Part shown: positions 11,820 through 24,190 of the stretch, piece after piece
Layout: every line of letters starts with the position of its first letter
How positions within the stretch are numbered: the first letter of the stretch is position 1
NCBI GenBank assembly: GCA_029721435.1
Contig: CM056584.1
Location: 12,203,739 to 12,267,738, forward strand
Direction of reading: 5' to 3'
Origin: Gymnothorax reevesii
Taxonomy: Eukaryota > Chordata > Actinopteri > Anguilliformes > Muraenidae
Length of the DNA: 64,000 nt
Notes under the pieces: model-generated
Told to the model about the DNA's origin: nothing
The model's database searches: none
Seen by the model: only the letters and a program-made list of their open reading frames with translations
Made by a program: the position numbers and the translations under genes

Positions 11820-12659
11820 TACACTACCAGTCAAAAGTTTTAGGACACCCCAATTTTTCCAGTTTTTTTCTTGAAAATTATGCAGTTCTAGTCCCAAGAA
11901 TGGCTTGAAATGGTACAAAGGTAAGTGGGGAATTGTCAGAAGTTTTAAACAAAAGGTAAGGTTAACCCAGGTTTTTTTTTTTGCCGTCAAGTAGGTGAAC
12001 GGATGGTTCCTCAGTGTGTGACATCAACTGTCAAACATGGAGGAGGAAGTGTGATGGTCTGGGGCAGTTTTGCTGGATCCAGGGTCAGTGACTTACAGAG
12101 TGAAAGGCACCCTGAACCAAAACTGCGACCGCAGCATTCTGCAGCGCCATGCAGTACCCTTTGGTGTGCGTCTAGGTGGTCAGGGGTTCATCCAACAGCA
12201 AGATAATGACCCAAACACAAGTCCAAGCTCTGCCAGAACTACCTTAGGAAAAAAGCTTGAAAACATGGAGTCCAGACAGTCTCCAGACTTAAACCCCAGT
12301 GAGACGGTTTGGGATGAACTGAACAGAAGAGTGAAAGCAAAGCAGCCTACAAGTGCCACACATTTATGGGAACTTGTGCAACAGAGTTGGGTAGAACTTT
12401 CTGAAGAATATTTGATTTTTATTGTAGAAAGAATGTCAGGAGTGTGTTCAGCCGTTATCTGCCAAAGGTGGCTACTTTGAGTCAAAAGTTTAAGATACAT
12501 TTTGGTTTATAAATTGATTCCATGATTTCTTTTTTTAAGTTAGATTGATAATTTGTTCCATCATGTCAATGCTTTCATTCCAGAGTACAATGAGACATTA
12601 AACTGCATAACTTTCTATTAGAAAAATTTGGGTGTGGTAAAATTTTGACCGGTATTGCA
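11820..12659 (+). mobile_element. Tc1-like element, second family, 5' part deleted
   Basis: The left end TACACTACCAGTCAAAAGTT and the right end, which reads inward as TGCAATACCGGTCAAAATTT, form terminal inverted repeats of about 35 bp with mismatches. This TIR family differs from the elements at 22.6 and 26.6 kb. The interior holds only the second half of the transposase (12,003-12,480); the DNA-binding half and first catalytic region are gone. TA bases lie at the left edge, as expected for Tc1 insertion. Confidence 0.85.
12003..12480 (+). pseudogene. Tc1-like transposase, C-terminal half, frameshifted
   Basis: Two frames together encode the second half of a Tc1 DDE transposase, which would cut and paste the element at TA sites. 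The first reads CVTSTVKHGGGSVMVWGSFA; after a shift near 12,090 the second reads VTYRVKGTLNQNCDRSILQR, then FIQQQDNDPNTSPSS and SPDLNPSETVWDELNRRVKA. The second catalytic Asp (QQDND) and the catalytic Glu (NPSET) are present. The N-terminal helix-turn-helix regions and the first catalytic Asp are absent. It ends near the family's normal C-terminus. Not functional. Confidence 0.85.
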
Positions 12660-12912
12660 GTTAGTCCATTCACAGTCAATGGGTCCAACTATACAAGTTA
12701 GCATCTGTGATTTTGGAAATGCACCCTGGTTAACCAGAAAAACAAAGATTAAAGCAATTCTTACCTTTCTGGCATGTGGCACAGCACTTAGAAAAAATTT
12801 GAACATGAACAACTCCGCCTCCCTCCAAAGTCCCGCCCTCTTCCCCCTGCCTGACCTCTGAGGCTCCCCTCCTCCCCTGACGCGTGCGGCGGGAAAGTGA
12901 GCAGTGTGAAGG
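12660..12912. other. Non-coding; GC-rich patch at 12,820-12,900
   Basis: No gene. A pyrimidine- and GC-rich patch (12,820-12,900) precedes the MITE. Confidence 0.4.
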
Positions 12913-13074
12913 AAGCTGCTTTCACACCAGACGCGAAACAGATTTTTCGCCTGACAGATTACAATCAAAGACAATTCAAAGATGCGAGTCTTGCGCGTAT
13001 TCGTTCTTTGCGTTGATTTTGAATGTAATCTGTCGCATGAAAAATTTGTTTCGCGTCCGGTGTGAAAGCATCTT
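12913..13074. mobile_element. Fold-back MITE with ~35-bp terminal inverted repeats
   Basis: The left end AAGCTGCTTTCACACCAGAC matches the reverse complement of the right end, AAGATGCTTTCACACCGGAC, and pairing continues inward (GCGAAACAGATTTTTCG against GCGAAACAAATTTTTCA, then GACAGATTACA against GACAGATTACA). Nearly the whole 160 bp can fold on itself. No coding capacity. Superfamily unassigned; a PIF/Harbinger origin is possible. Confidence 0.75.
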
Positions 13075-14529
13075 GAAACGGGGCAATGGAGTCAGATTCA
13101 GAGGCACCGGTGAGTGAAAACTAACCAACAGTAATTACATAATAATCAATTCTATATGTGGTATAAAATAAAATGCCCTCGTAACGTCTGACAAACTACC
13201 ATTAACGTTATTATAGTTGTAATTATAGCATTTCAGCACCTGTTTGTTTACGGTCAGATGCGTCGTTTTTCGGCAGAGTTCTCTCACAAAACTGCTGTCA
13301 TAACGTCTTACTTCACAAGAATTGTCCTGGTGACGTTAGTCATTAAATTAGGAGAAGTTGCAGCTGTTTTATTGGCAGGCTAACTCTGTTGAGTACCTGT
13401 TTTGTCTCTACCGCTCTGCTGCTCTTCCAGAGAGGCACGTTACTCGCAAGCAGTGACAGCGGTAGGCAACTGGAAGGGATGCGGCGACGGATGACAGACA
13501 GGAAGCTCGGCAAATCATTTCATTCGAACCAAAGAAAATGATTGGTCAGACTTTTATCAGAAATATATGAGAATTGAATATTGATGAGTTTCAACACCTG
13601 GTGGATTTCTTTAAAATTTTAGTGTGCCATATGCTTATTAGGAGCATTTTAAGATTACAAAAGAAAAGTGCGAAAATGCCAGATTGCTTTAAGGAGGATT
13701 GTGAAGACCCTGCCCTAAAGAAACAAGGGATCAATGGTCTTTGCATTAGTCTTTGGTCGGGAGTATCGCAAGAAGCTAAGTAACTTTCGGGGAGGAGGCG
13801 AGGGGGATTAATTGAAGTTAGCTCCCATGTTTTCCAAGGCATGGTCCTGGTAAATCCTTGGATCCTTGTGTTCATTGCTATACTAATTAAAGTAGTCTTG
13901 AATTGAAGCTCTTCACATGAAGTGCACCTCAAACCAATTGTCCAACAAGATCCAGAAATATTATAAGAGAACAGTATGTGCTCTGCTAAAAAAATAAATA
14001 AATTAGTGTAATCAGATTTTTAAGAGTCTTAAATTGTAAAGGAAGATTTGGAATATTAAAAACAGTTCGCTTGAGCTTTTCGACACCTTCTTGTGGGATT
14101 TCCAGTGACCTTGATTATGCTGTTACTGAAAATAACCCATATGAGTGATGGTGTACAGCACAGCTACTTACAACAGCAATATAAGAAACAATTATGCCCA
14201 ATGTCACACTGACCCCTGTTCATCAGTCTGCTCAGTAAGGGACATGATGAGCGTCTGTGGTAGTACCCTCAACCCAAGTCGGCGCACTTGACCAGCCACG
14301 ACCGTTTCCCGAGCTTGAGTTCCTGGCAGATTGCGAACAGTGCATTCTCTGTGTGGGCCACTTTGTCATGTTGACCCAGACTGATGTGACCAAACCAGGG
14401 TATTAGGTGTGTACTTGTGGCTGTAAGTGGGAGGTGGACCTTGCACTTGGATCTTGAAACCCATTATGTGTAGAGATGCCTATACATTAAGAGCCACAGA
14501 TCCTGTTTGGACATAGATATATATATATT
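13075..14529. other. Non-coding; one weak candidate first exon
   Basis: No recognisable gene. At 13,086 an ATG opens eight codons (MESDSEAP) that run straight into GTGAGT, a good splice-donor match, just after the MITE. No partner exon was found, so this stays a weak candidate. Confidence 0.35.
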
Positions 14530-14994
14530 TTTAATTTATTTAACCTTCATTTTTCCAGTGAAGTCCTGTTGTGATCGAAATCTCTTTTTCAAAGGAGCCT
14601 TGTGGGGGTAGAGGGGGAGAGGGAGAGGACTAGGTGCACAGCCAATTAGATCAGGGGATGATTAGGCGGCAAGTTGAAAGCACCATGTTAGGAATGTAGC
14701 TTAGACACCGGGGAACCCCCTACTCTTATTGAAAAGTGTCATAGGATCTTCAATGACCACAGTGAGTCAGGACCTCGGTTTGACGTCTCATCTGAAAGAC
14801 GGCATCTCCTTCAGTACAGTGTCCCCATCACTGCACTGGGGATTATTCCACCAGAGGGAAGATCACAACCTACTGGCCACCAACACCTCTTCCAGCAGCA
14901 ACTTAGTTTTCCAAGATCCAAGTACTAACCAAGCCCACACCTGCTTAGCTTCAGCCACACGGCTGGAGCAGATTGAGTAGTAGCATGGCTGCCC
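14530..14994 (-). mobile_element. 5S rRNA-derived SINE (SINE3-like)
   Basis: Read on the minus strand, the head (14,992 down to about 14,911) contains GAAGCTAAGCAGGTGTGGGC and TTGGTTAGTACTTGGAT, which are the internal promoter region of 5S ribosomal RNA. The body that follows (AAACTAAGTTGCTGCTGGAA, GATGAGACGTCAAACCGAGG, CACTGTGGTCATTGAAGATC) is a sequence I recognise as a common fish interspersed repeat with a 5S-like head. Such SINEs are transcribed by RNA polymerase III and moved by LINE machinery. The copy is old. Confidence 0.75.
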
Positions 14995-15965
14995 CTTTGT
15001 AGGACAGCGGCAAGTGTTCTTTAGAAATCAAAATGGGAATACAGGTACACATTTCATCTGCGGTACAAATAACAGAGTTGTATGGAGGACTGAAACATCC
15101 TTTTTTTATCACCTTGGATATAGAGGAATGAATACAATTAGTTTCATCTATGAGTCCCAGTATGTGGGCACTGCTCTTGGATCCTTGAGTTCAGTTCAAG
15201 CCAGATGTGTTTGATGGAAACAAACCAATATAGAATGCTGTTAAGAACTAATTTCACTGTGTGAAAAAGTGCATCATCTTTCCATTGTTGGTAATTCATC
15301 TTGGCAAGTAGGTGGCAAGTTTTAGATTACTACACTTCTCTGTGCAAGTTACTTGCTTCTCGCCAGTCAGTGTGGGAGGTGTGTCGCTATGAAAAAGAAA
15401 GCAGAGGATTGTCATTTTTATTTTGAGTATCCAGTAGCCACTAATTGCAGTCGGTAGTCTGAGCTGGCCTTTATTAATGCTGTAGAGACCTTAGTCAATG
15501 ACACTGGGTCAATAATTTTGTGAATCTCACCGACAGTTGCTGTCTTGTTAGCTCATTAAGGTATAAGGTCATCAGTACACAATTTAAGCATTTTTATCTG
15601 AATATTCTGATGTTGATGTAATAATTACTATTAGCTATACATTTTTACGTCATTGACTCAGATATCTGAAGAAACACACTTTAAACGTAAAATGTACCTG
15701 TGGTACATCTTCTCTTAGCACCAATTCCCACACTCAGAGTGGAAGTGTGAGTCCGGCATCTTGCTTGTTGCTATCATCTTGGCCGCCCTCTCCTGTTATT
15801 AAATATGTATCATGCTGAAGGTCTTTGAATACAAATAGGAGCCATGATTTCTCTATGCAATGTTAGTATGCTGACAGAGAAACATCAGTCCTCTTGTGAG
15901 TTTATTTTCTTCAGTTCCGAAAGCCAAGTTCTTAATTTAAAAATGATTAAAATAATATATATGTG
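14995..15965. other. Non-coding, nothing recognised
   Basis: No gene, RNA or repeat that I can name in this 1-kb stretch. Confidence 0.5.
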
Positions 15966-16325
15966 CGTATATATAATATTTTATATAGCACTTTTCTAGG
16001 CACTCAAAGACACTTTACTATGGATACATTATGCATTCACTCACACATTCACGCTCTGATGGTGGTAAACTACATTTTTGTAGCCACAGCTGCCCTGGGG
16101 CAGACTGACAGGCGCATGGCTGCCAGTACGCGCCTCCGGCCCCTCCGACCACCGCCAAACATTCGCACACAGCCATGCAGGATTGTTCCTATATTGCATG
16201 TTTTTGTGGGTGGGGGAAACCCATGCGAACACGGGGAGAACATGCAAACTCCACACAGAAAGGCCGGATTCAAACCCACAACCTTCTTAATGTCAGGCAG
16301 TAGTGCTAACCACCGTGTCGCCCAA
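15966..16325 (-). mobile_element. tRNA-related SINE-like interspersed repeat
   Basis: On the minus strand the head reads GGCGACACGGTGGTTAGCAC and then GTTGTGGGTTTGAATCC, which resemble Pol III A-box and B-box sequences (B box about 16,265-16,275). It is followed by TGTGTGGAGTTTGCATGTTC and TCCCCGTGTTCGCATGGG, a body I recognise as widespread in fish genomes. The opposite end has TATATAGCACTTTTCTAGGC, then ACTCAAAGACACTTTAC, which also recurs in weaker form near 50,186. Non-coding. Confidence 0.7.
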
Positions 16326-16639
16326 GTTCAGTCATAAATTCAGCATCAGGAAGCTTTCTGGATTTCAACAGAATTTTTTCCCCTATTTGCGTCTCACTCA
16401 TTTTTAGTCAAGCGCTGATTAAAGTAGTTTCCTGGCAACAGCATGCGAAGTTACATCGCACAGTGGACAGAAAAAGCACAGTCTTGCATTTTCTTCTTAT
16501 AAAAATGACTCTTTAATGTCATTCAGACTCCTGAAAAATGTTTGTCATAAAGCAGCAAACTGTGGTGATGCGCAGTTTCTGTTTTGAGGCATTAGTTCTA
16601 AAAAAAAAGTAGTTCTATAAGTAGTTCTTATTTGTAATA
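16326..16639. other. Non-coding
   Basis: Nothing recognised between the SINE-like repeat and the next MITE. Confidence 0.4.
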
Positions 16640-16891
16640 GCCCTTCTGAAAAAACCCACACCAGGCAGCATGCATTCCAAGCTGGTCAGTGCTGGTGAAT
16701 CAGCATGACCTCATTTGTCCTGGTCACCTGGTATAAACCAGCATAGATGTGACCAAAACACAACATATGCTGGTCATGAGCATGGTCAGCATTGACCTGC
16801 TTTGCAAATATTTTCAGCTAAGGAAACCTGCATCAACCAGCACTGACCAGCAAGGAATTCATACTGGTTGGTGCTGGTTTTGTGAGCAGGG
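16640..16891. mobile_element. Fold-back MITE built of CCAGC/GCTGG words, TA target
   Basis: Left end GCCCTTCTGAAAAAACCCAC and right end, read inward, GCCCTGCTCACAAAACCAGC start an inverted repeat of about 65 bp at roughly 75% match. The interior carries many CCAGCAT and GCTGGT words. TA lies immediately outside both ends, consistent with a Tc1/mariner-type target. This resembles a common class of fish palindromic MITEs. Confidence 0.7.
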
Positions 16892-19800
16892 CTAGGTCTG
16901 CAAGAATAATGCAAAGCCCGTTCCTCAGAATGTGTTAGGCTGTGGATGGCAACCATTTTATAATTATTGTAGTAAATTATTATTTTATTTTAAATGAAGA
17001 CAGGCTTCAATGCAATGAAGATTTACACAAATGCATCGTGGGAACTCATGACAGCTTGATAAATTATCTTTTCTTATCTGCACATAGTGTAATTATACGA
17101 TAATCCTACTTCTCCTTCCGAGAGGTGGAACTCAATTGTGTGCTTCATTTACCGTGACATACGAATGGTTAATTCTGGGTCTCAAATGCAAATTATGTAT
17201 CAAGGAATATTGAGGCATAGCATCTGTGTCCGCTATAACAATGCTTCTTATCACTAGCTGATATGAACCAATCAAAAAGCCATGGTCTCCATAGCAGAGC
17301 AATTTGCCTGGTTTAAACCTCTGAGTCATCTATATTGCCATCCATTTCCTGAAAATAGTCTGTGAAACCACAGTTTCTCATAAAGACCCATGGATATGTG
17401 TTCTCTTGGCTTGTCGGAACAGTTTATCGTCATATCCTTTTCGCCAGTTCATGAACTAGCCCCTTGGTGGGATAGGCCACGGGTAATACGGAAAGCGAAA
17501 GTAGATAACGACCACCAGCAGTCGCTTTGGTTTTATTGAGCTGAGGAAATTAGGTCTAATGAGGCTCACGGTTTCCTTCCTGGTTCTGTGGTCTAACTCA
17601 AACAGCCTCTATCTTTGCCGCATTGATTCTCATTTGAATCTCTTGAGGTGTCGCATAATGAAGATTACCCGATTATCTCCTCCTGAGATGATTTTTCCAC
17701 CTTTTCATTTTTCCGAGTTTATATTTGTGCTTGAAGTCAAAACGGAAACGTTAACTTGGGGAAAGTGTTCGGCTGCACGTGCGAGGCATCCTCCTGTTGT
17801 TGTCTGGGAGTTGGTGTGTACTTGGAATATTTCAATAGTTCAACAGTTCTTGTAAAAAGTACGCTACTAGTCAAGGGTTTCTGTTCATTTTGCCCGTGTT
17901 TTGTTCAAGTTTAGCTGTAATACAAGCCATTTAATCTAATATAAATACCCTCAAATGGCACAAGATATGTTATGAATTGTAAGAAATTGGAAATAATCTG
18001 TTATATCACAGGTTGGTGGCTTAAGTTTTGGAGCTAATTAAAATCTGTATTCGGCAAAATAAACAGTTAAGCTACTTCTAAATCTGGCCAGTTCAAGCTG
18101 AGTTGGGCTAAAATCAAGATGGTACTCACAAGTACAGCACATTCACAGAACCTTCCAGAGTCACATGACTGCCCCTCTCGAAAAAGATTCCATGAATCTT
18201 CACCGCAGTTGGTATGGAAAACGTTGACTAATTTGATGCCAGTATGCCAGATGCCTGAAACTTTGATGCCAGTTTCAGATTTAGCTTTGGTAGAGGGTGC
18301 TTACATTTCTCTTTTCAGACTGTTATGGATGAATGTGGTGAAAGGTACTGAGGGCTAACCTGGGGAGGATTGGTGCAGTTTTCCTTAATGAAGTACTTTG
18401 GTGCATAAAACTGCCAGCAGGGTTCAGCTGGTGAAACACTTTATCAGCTGTTTACATTTTTGGTTAAGCAGTCGGCTTCAAATTGACTATTTATTACTCT
18501 TTTTCCAGAATAGCCAGTATGAGAGCATTCAAAGGTGGTTTAGCAAATGCTTTTTCAGGAAAACTCAAATCCAATTCATACTCAGTTTTTTTCTGTCCAT
18601 AATGACACTTTTGGTGTCCCTAGAAATTTGCAGTCCAGTGCCAGTGTGAATTACAAGTTGACCAAAATACTTGAGGTGGTCAAACATAAGGAACAATATT
18701 TGCAGTGAGTTACATTGTTTGCTAGTTCCTCCCATTTTGGCCATATAACCCTCTCTTTTAGTGATTCGTGTATATGACCATGGCCAGACTATTTGGATCA
18801 ATTATGAGAATCTTTTTCTTCCGCAGTGGAATTTACTTTTAGTCCCTCTGTCAATACTGCATTATTATCAATAAACCCTGCTATTGGATTGTACTCTGAC
18901 TCTGCATTAGGTTCCTGGTCTGAATCGTAACACAATGTCTGTTTGTGATGATAGCGCGTGGCTCGATCTGCTGCCAGCGTCTGCCGTTTCTGATTGACGT
19001 CATGGCTTTCGGCTGAAAGTCTTCTGGGAACGCTACTCCTGCGTCCCCTCCCTCATGGCTCCTCTGAGCTCCCTCCTTGCTCCTCATTTCTTTGCTGCAG
19101 AAATGAGAGCTTTGATGTGGCCTGCAAGCTGGCAAATCCGGAACAACTTTTGGTTTGGCGAAGACTGAGGAGCAAGGAAACGTCAAATAAGACAATTGAG
19201 ATGCACGTAATGAATTTGGGAGGACAATATGGTTTAGCCCAGAGAATGGGAGTTGCAGGGAGAGGATAACTATGTTACTTCAGAGATGTGTAGTTAAAGT
19301 GCTCACTCACAAGTACTTTTGTACTTAATTATTGTGCCCTCTGGGCAAGGCTGCCGAACTCTGTCCCCGGTGGTATATTTTCCTGATAATTTCAACCCCA
19401 ACCTAACAGTTTCAACCCTGACCTCGTAGACCTCATTCAACAGTTAGTGATTTATTCATGCTACAGGTTTGTGGAAAGAAATGTGTGTCAAATTTAGCTT
19501 GAAATGAAAACATACAAGATGGTAGATATCCAGGACCAAGTTTGCACCACCACGACCTGGTTTTCAATCTGCAACCTCATAGTTACAAGCCAATTTTATT
19601 GAACTTTGCTCGGCACATTGTCCAAATACATTACTGCTAGCCCTCCTTTCGGCTAAGTGTTTTAGCATAAAGCTCCAAGCAGGGCCTCGTAACATTTTGA
19701 CATTTCAAAACTCAGAAGGCAGAGGAGGCTCTTGTCTGCGAGACTCTTCTGATTGACTCGTCATGAGATTAAGAAACGCTCATACAGCCTTCACTCCAGC

Positions 19801-22603
19801 TCTCTGGGGTGCTGACTGATGAGGTCCGATCGTCCACGCGTCATTTGAGCGTTTTATCTCCCAATCGAACTGTAAATAGTCTTCTGGGGGATGCTGAGGG
19901 TCGTAAATTGAAAAAGCACCCGAGTGACATGCATGGATGGAGTAAATACTCCTCTTTCCAAGGTATTGAGTTTCTGTGCCTCTAACGCTCTCTATTTCGG
20001 TGTGTCTGTGCGAGAGAAAGTGGAAAACATTCGCCCTTATTTGTTTTCCCTCTTCATCTCGAACTGCTCAGAAAGCCCACCTCGTGATTTCTTTTCCACC
20101 TCAGCTCTAAATATGAGGGCAATTAAAACACGCTCCATAAAGTTCTCCTTTCAGCAGGAAGGCAGTTAAAGCCGGTTTGCGGCTTCACGAGACGGAGGCC
20201 ATTTTATTCACACTATTGGTGTGATTGTGGCCAGTAACACACAGCAGATTACCAGAAGACGTCTAGAAACGAACAAAAACAGTGTGGAGCTCTTATTTAC
20301 TCTTCCTCCTTCTTTTGCTGTTGCAAATTTCAGGATATATCATGAGCCGGGCTATAAATGGAAATATATTGCCAGAGTAAATTCCTAAAAGCTCATAGTA
20401 AAGACCATCGTCATTAATTTGCTGGTTCGTACACCCATCTCAACTGAGCATGGTGAATTCTGGAGCTTTTTAAACTGTCACTAAACATACATTGTTCAAT
20501 TACACGATTGCATGTCATGAAAACAGAATGACAGTCTCTTTAACTGTCTCTGTTGCAGTCCCTCTCACTCCTCCCCTCCCCCCGGACTAAGCATCTTCAC
20601 TATTCCTCTGTCTCGTGACGCGATCGCCTCCCTCCCACCTCAGGTAGCTCTATTTGACCAGGTGTCCATTGTTTTCAGTCAGTCATCCCCTGCTGCTCTG
20701 TCCTGGGGGAGGGGGAGGTGGGAGGTGGTCGGGTGCATTAGCTGTGGCTGAGGCCTGTTCTTCAGGGATGGAATGTACAGGTCGATCGGTAATTGCAGCA
20801 ATGATCTGAACGAGGGCCGGGGCGTGCAAATTAGGTGTCCTTTCAGAACGACACGTGAGCTTAGGCCCTTTCAATCCAGCGTCTTCGCTGTGAGCAATGC
20901 TAAACGCTGCCGCACGAATGCATGTCCGCCTATGTAGGACAATGGTCTCACAATTATTTCGTTAATGAAATTAGCCTGCTTGTCATCTGTTAGCACAAAT
21001 TGCTATAATGTCCTTGAGTCTTGATTTGTAAGCGTGCACGTGCAGGCGTGTGTGTATTTACCTTTGAGTGTGTGCGCTTGTGTGTTAGCCTGCTTGTTAG
21101 TGTGATGTACTGTCAAAGCTTGTGTGTAGGTGTGAGTATGGCTGCACACATCTGCGTGTGTGGGTGTGTTTGTGCGTGTGTGTGCATTCTTGACTGTGTG
21201 TTATTGAATTTGGGGTGTGCATGCATGCATGCATGCGGGAGTACATTATATGTACTTGCTCTATATTGGTGTGTGTGTGTGTATGTGCGTGCCCACATAC
21301 GCGCATGTGAGGGGGTGCATTTGCATTAGAGCACTTTTGAGTGTGTGTATGTGTGTGTGTGTGTCCACATATGCGCACGTGCATGTGTGTGCGTATGTTT
21401 GCATTTGAGCACTTGTGTATGGGCTTGTGTGCATACCTGCCCTAGTATGTGATTAACAGCTCTACGATAAGTCTTCTCTACTTTCTCCTGCAAGCCACTC
21501 CTCTATCCCCACATCTCGTGACCTCGGGTGCCAGATGGCTGACAGCTGGGCACGTGTACAGACCTAATGGCTTAATTTTGTTCATGTGACTCCGTGGCCC
21601 TGTTGTTTACTGACCGCCTGCACCACTGACTCAGGAAACTGCGATGGAGAGTGGAGCTAATGCCTGGGCTAGCGCACCACCAGCTCGGTACTGCAGCTAA
21701 ATATTAAGTTCGCAAAGAGGAAGTGACTTCCCTTTCCCGCTTCCCGTTTCCTGCTTGCACCTTTCTTATGGTGGACAAAGCCACATTCTTCTTTTTAGCA
21801 TCTCCTGTTTGTCTCAGGGATACTTGATTCTTGAAGATCGAGTCGCGACTGTAGACCCCTCCTAGCTTTGCGTTCTTCCGTTCATTCCACAGAGTTGTGA
21901 ATTTCTACCTTCCTCAATCCTGCCGCAGCAAGGCAGCGACAATTTTTCAGTTTCTCTCAGTGCCTGTTTCCTAACACAAAAACCTGTAAAGTCTTGCTGG
22001 AGATGTAGGTGACAACATCTTTGATTCAGAATGCAGAGCCTTGAAGCCTGGTCCCCGCTGCTGCACAGAGCATTTCCCTTTGTGTAATTAATTCGTAGTG
22101 ATTTACGCTGCATGTTTGAATTGGGCCAAATTCGACACTGCACGCCCATGGGTCTTCGGGTATATGAAGGACACACCTACGCACAGAAAATGGTTCCTGG
22201 CTTCATAGTGAAATGAATTTTCTCTTGCTGAAAATATTTCCTGTTCTTTTGTCCCACCGTTAATAGTGGTCTGAAATGAATGTGGGATGAATCATGAGAA
22301 CAAATGAAGCAATCTGTCAATCTGTTGGTCATCATGAATACATCTGCGAGGGTTCCCGTTTGAAAGAGCAGAGTATTTCAGGTAGGTGATAAAAGGCATT
22401 AACTGAAATAGGTGAATGTACTTATTATGCCACCAGTAATTTAGACTTGCGACCTGTTTTGGCTTTTTAAATCTTCAAATCAGTTTGCAAAGTTATATAC
22501 TGTTTTATTCTTTATGCAGTAGTGTTCAGTGATGGTTATACATTTAACAAAATCAGAAACCAAGTACTATTCAAGTATTTATTTCATGTAATATTGGATC
22601 ATA
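16892..22603. other. Non-coding stretch of 5.7 kb
   Basis: Apart from the GT-rich tract at 21,037-21,420, no gene, RNA or known repeat was identified. Open frames are short and unconvincing. It could hold introns or regulatory DNA of a neighbouring gene outside the window. Confidence 0.5.
21037..21420. repeat. Interrupted GT-rich tract
   Basis: An imperfect alternating purine-pyrimidine tract of TG, CA and GCATGCATGC-type words. It produces Cys/Val frames on one strand and His/Thr frames on the other, none of them a gene. Confidence 0.85.
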
Positions 22604-24190
22604 TACAAAACCCAAAACCAGTGAAGTTGGCACATTATGTAAATCGTAGATAAAAACAGAATACAATGATTTGCAAATCCTTTTCAACTTATATTCAATT
22701 GAATACACTGCAAAGATGTTTAATGTTCAAACTTTTTCTTTTTGCAAATAATCATTAACTTAGAATTTAAAGGCAGCAACACATTGCAAAAAAGTAGTCA
22801 CAGGGGTCTTTTTACCACTGTGTTACATCGCCTTTCCTTTTAATGACACTCTGTAAACGTTTGGGAACTGAGGAGACCAATTTTTGAAGCTTTTCAGGTA
22901 GAACTCTTTCCCATTCTTGCTTGATGTACAGCTTAAGTTGTTCAACAGTCCGGGGTCTCCGTTGTCGTATTTTACGCTTCATAATGCGCCACACATTTTC
23001 AATGGGAGACAGGTCTGGACTACAGGTAGGCCAGTCTAGTACCTGCACTCTTTTACTACGGAGCCATGCTGTTGTAACACGTGCAGAATGTGGCTTGGAA
23101 TTGTCTTGCTGAAATAAGCAGGGGCGTCCATGAAAAAGACGTTGCTTGGATGGCAACATATGTTGCTCCAAAACCTGTATGTACCTTTCAGCATTAATGG
23201 TGCCTTCACATATGTGTAAGTTGCCCATGCCTTGGGCACTAATACACCCCATACCATCACAGATGCTGGCTTTTGAACTTTGCGCCTATAACAGTCCTAA
23301 TGGTTCTTTTCCTCTTTGGTCCGGAGGACATGACGTCCACAATTTCCAAAAACAATTTGAAATGTGGACTCGTCAGACCACAGAACACTTTTCCACATTG
23401 CATCAGTCCATCTTAGATGAGCTTGGGCCCAGCAAAGCCGGCAGTGTTTCTGGGTGCTGTTGATAAATGGCTTTCACTTTGCATTGTAGAGTTTTAACTT
23501 GCACTTGCAGATGTAGCGACGAACTGGAGTTACTGACAGTGGTTTTCTGAAGTGTTCCTGAGCCCATGTGGTGATGTCCTTTACACACTCATGTCGGTTT
23601 TTGATGCAGTACCGCCTGAGGGATTGACGGTCACGGGCATTCAATGTTGGTTTTTCGGTCTTGTCGCTTACGTGCAGTGATTTCTCCAGATTCTCTGAAC
23701 CTTTTGACAATATTAAGGACCATAGATGATGAAATCCCTAAATTTCTTGCAATAGCTCATTGAGGAATGTTGTTTTTAAACTGTTGGACAATCAGCTCAC
23801 GCATTTGTTCACTAAGTGGTGACCCTCGCCCCATCCTTGTTTGTGAATGACTGAGCATTTCAGGGAAGCTGCTTTTACACCCAATCATGGCACCCACCTG
23901 TTCCCAATTAGCCTGTTCACCTGTTTCAAATAAGTGTTTGATGAGCATTCCTCAACTCTCTGTCTTTTTTGCCACTTGTGCCGGCTTTTTTGAAACATGT
24001 TGCAGGCATCAAATTCCAAATGAGCTAAAACTTGCAAGAAATTACAAAGTTTACCTGTTCGAACATTAAGTAACTTGTCTTTGCAGTGTTTTCAATTGAA
24101 TATATGTTGAAAAGGATTTGCAAATCATTGTATTCTGTTTTTATTTACGATTTACACAATGTGCCAACTTCACTGGTTTTGGGTTTTGTA
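22604..24190 (-). mobile_element. Nearly complete Tc1-like element, 1.59 kb
   Basis: Left end TACAAAACCCAAAACCAGTG and right end ACTGGTTTTGGGTTTTGTA are inverted copies. The repeat extends inward through GAAGTTGGCACATTATGTAA and AACAGAATACAATGATTTGC to about 110 bp with few differences, so the insertion is relatively recent. Length matches an intact Tc1. TA lies at both edges. The transposase gene occupies 22,812-23,834 on the minus strand and is broken. Confidence 0.92.
22812..23834 (-). pseudogene. Tc1-like DD34E transposase, inactivated
   Basis: The span equals 341 codons, the usual Tc1 transposase length. The start is the Met of MGRGSPLSEQMRELIVQQF at 23,834, preceded by an open frame without family resemblance. 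Order from the N-terminus: first helix-turn-helix (ending NNIPQ, then a stop at 23,758-23,760), second DNA-binding region (ARDRQSLRRYCIKNRHECVK), catalytic Asp region at about 23,370, second Asp in LFQQDNSKPHSARV and Glu in SPDLSPIENVWRIMK. Exactly 34 residues separate the last two catalytic residues. Defects are the premature stop, a frameshift near 23,655 in an A run, a shift between 23,590 and 23,470, and a one-base loss near 23,252 in a G run. With near-identical TIRs it could still have been moved by a related active transposase. Confidence 0.92.
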
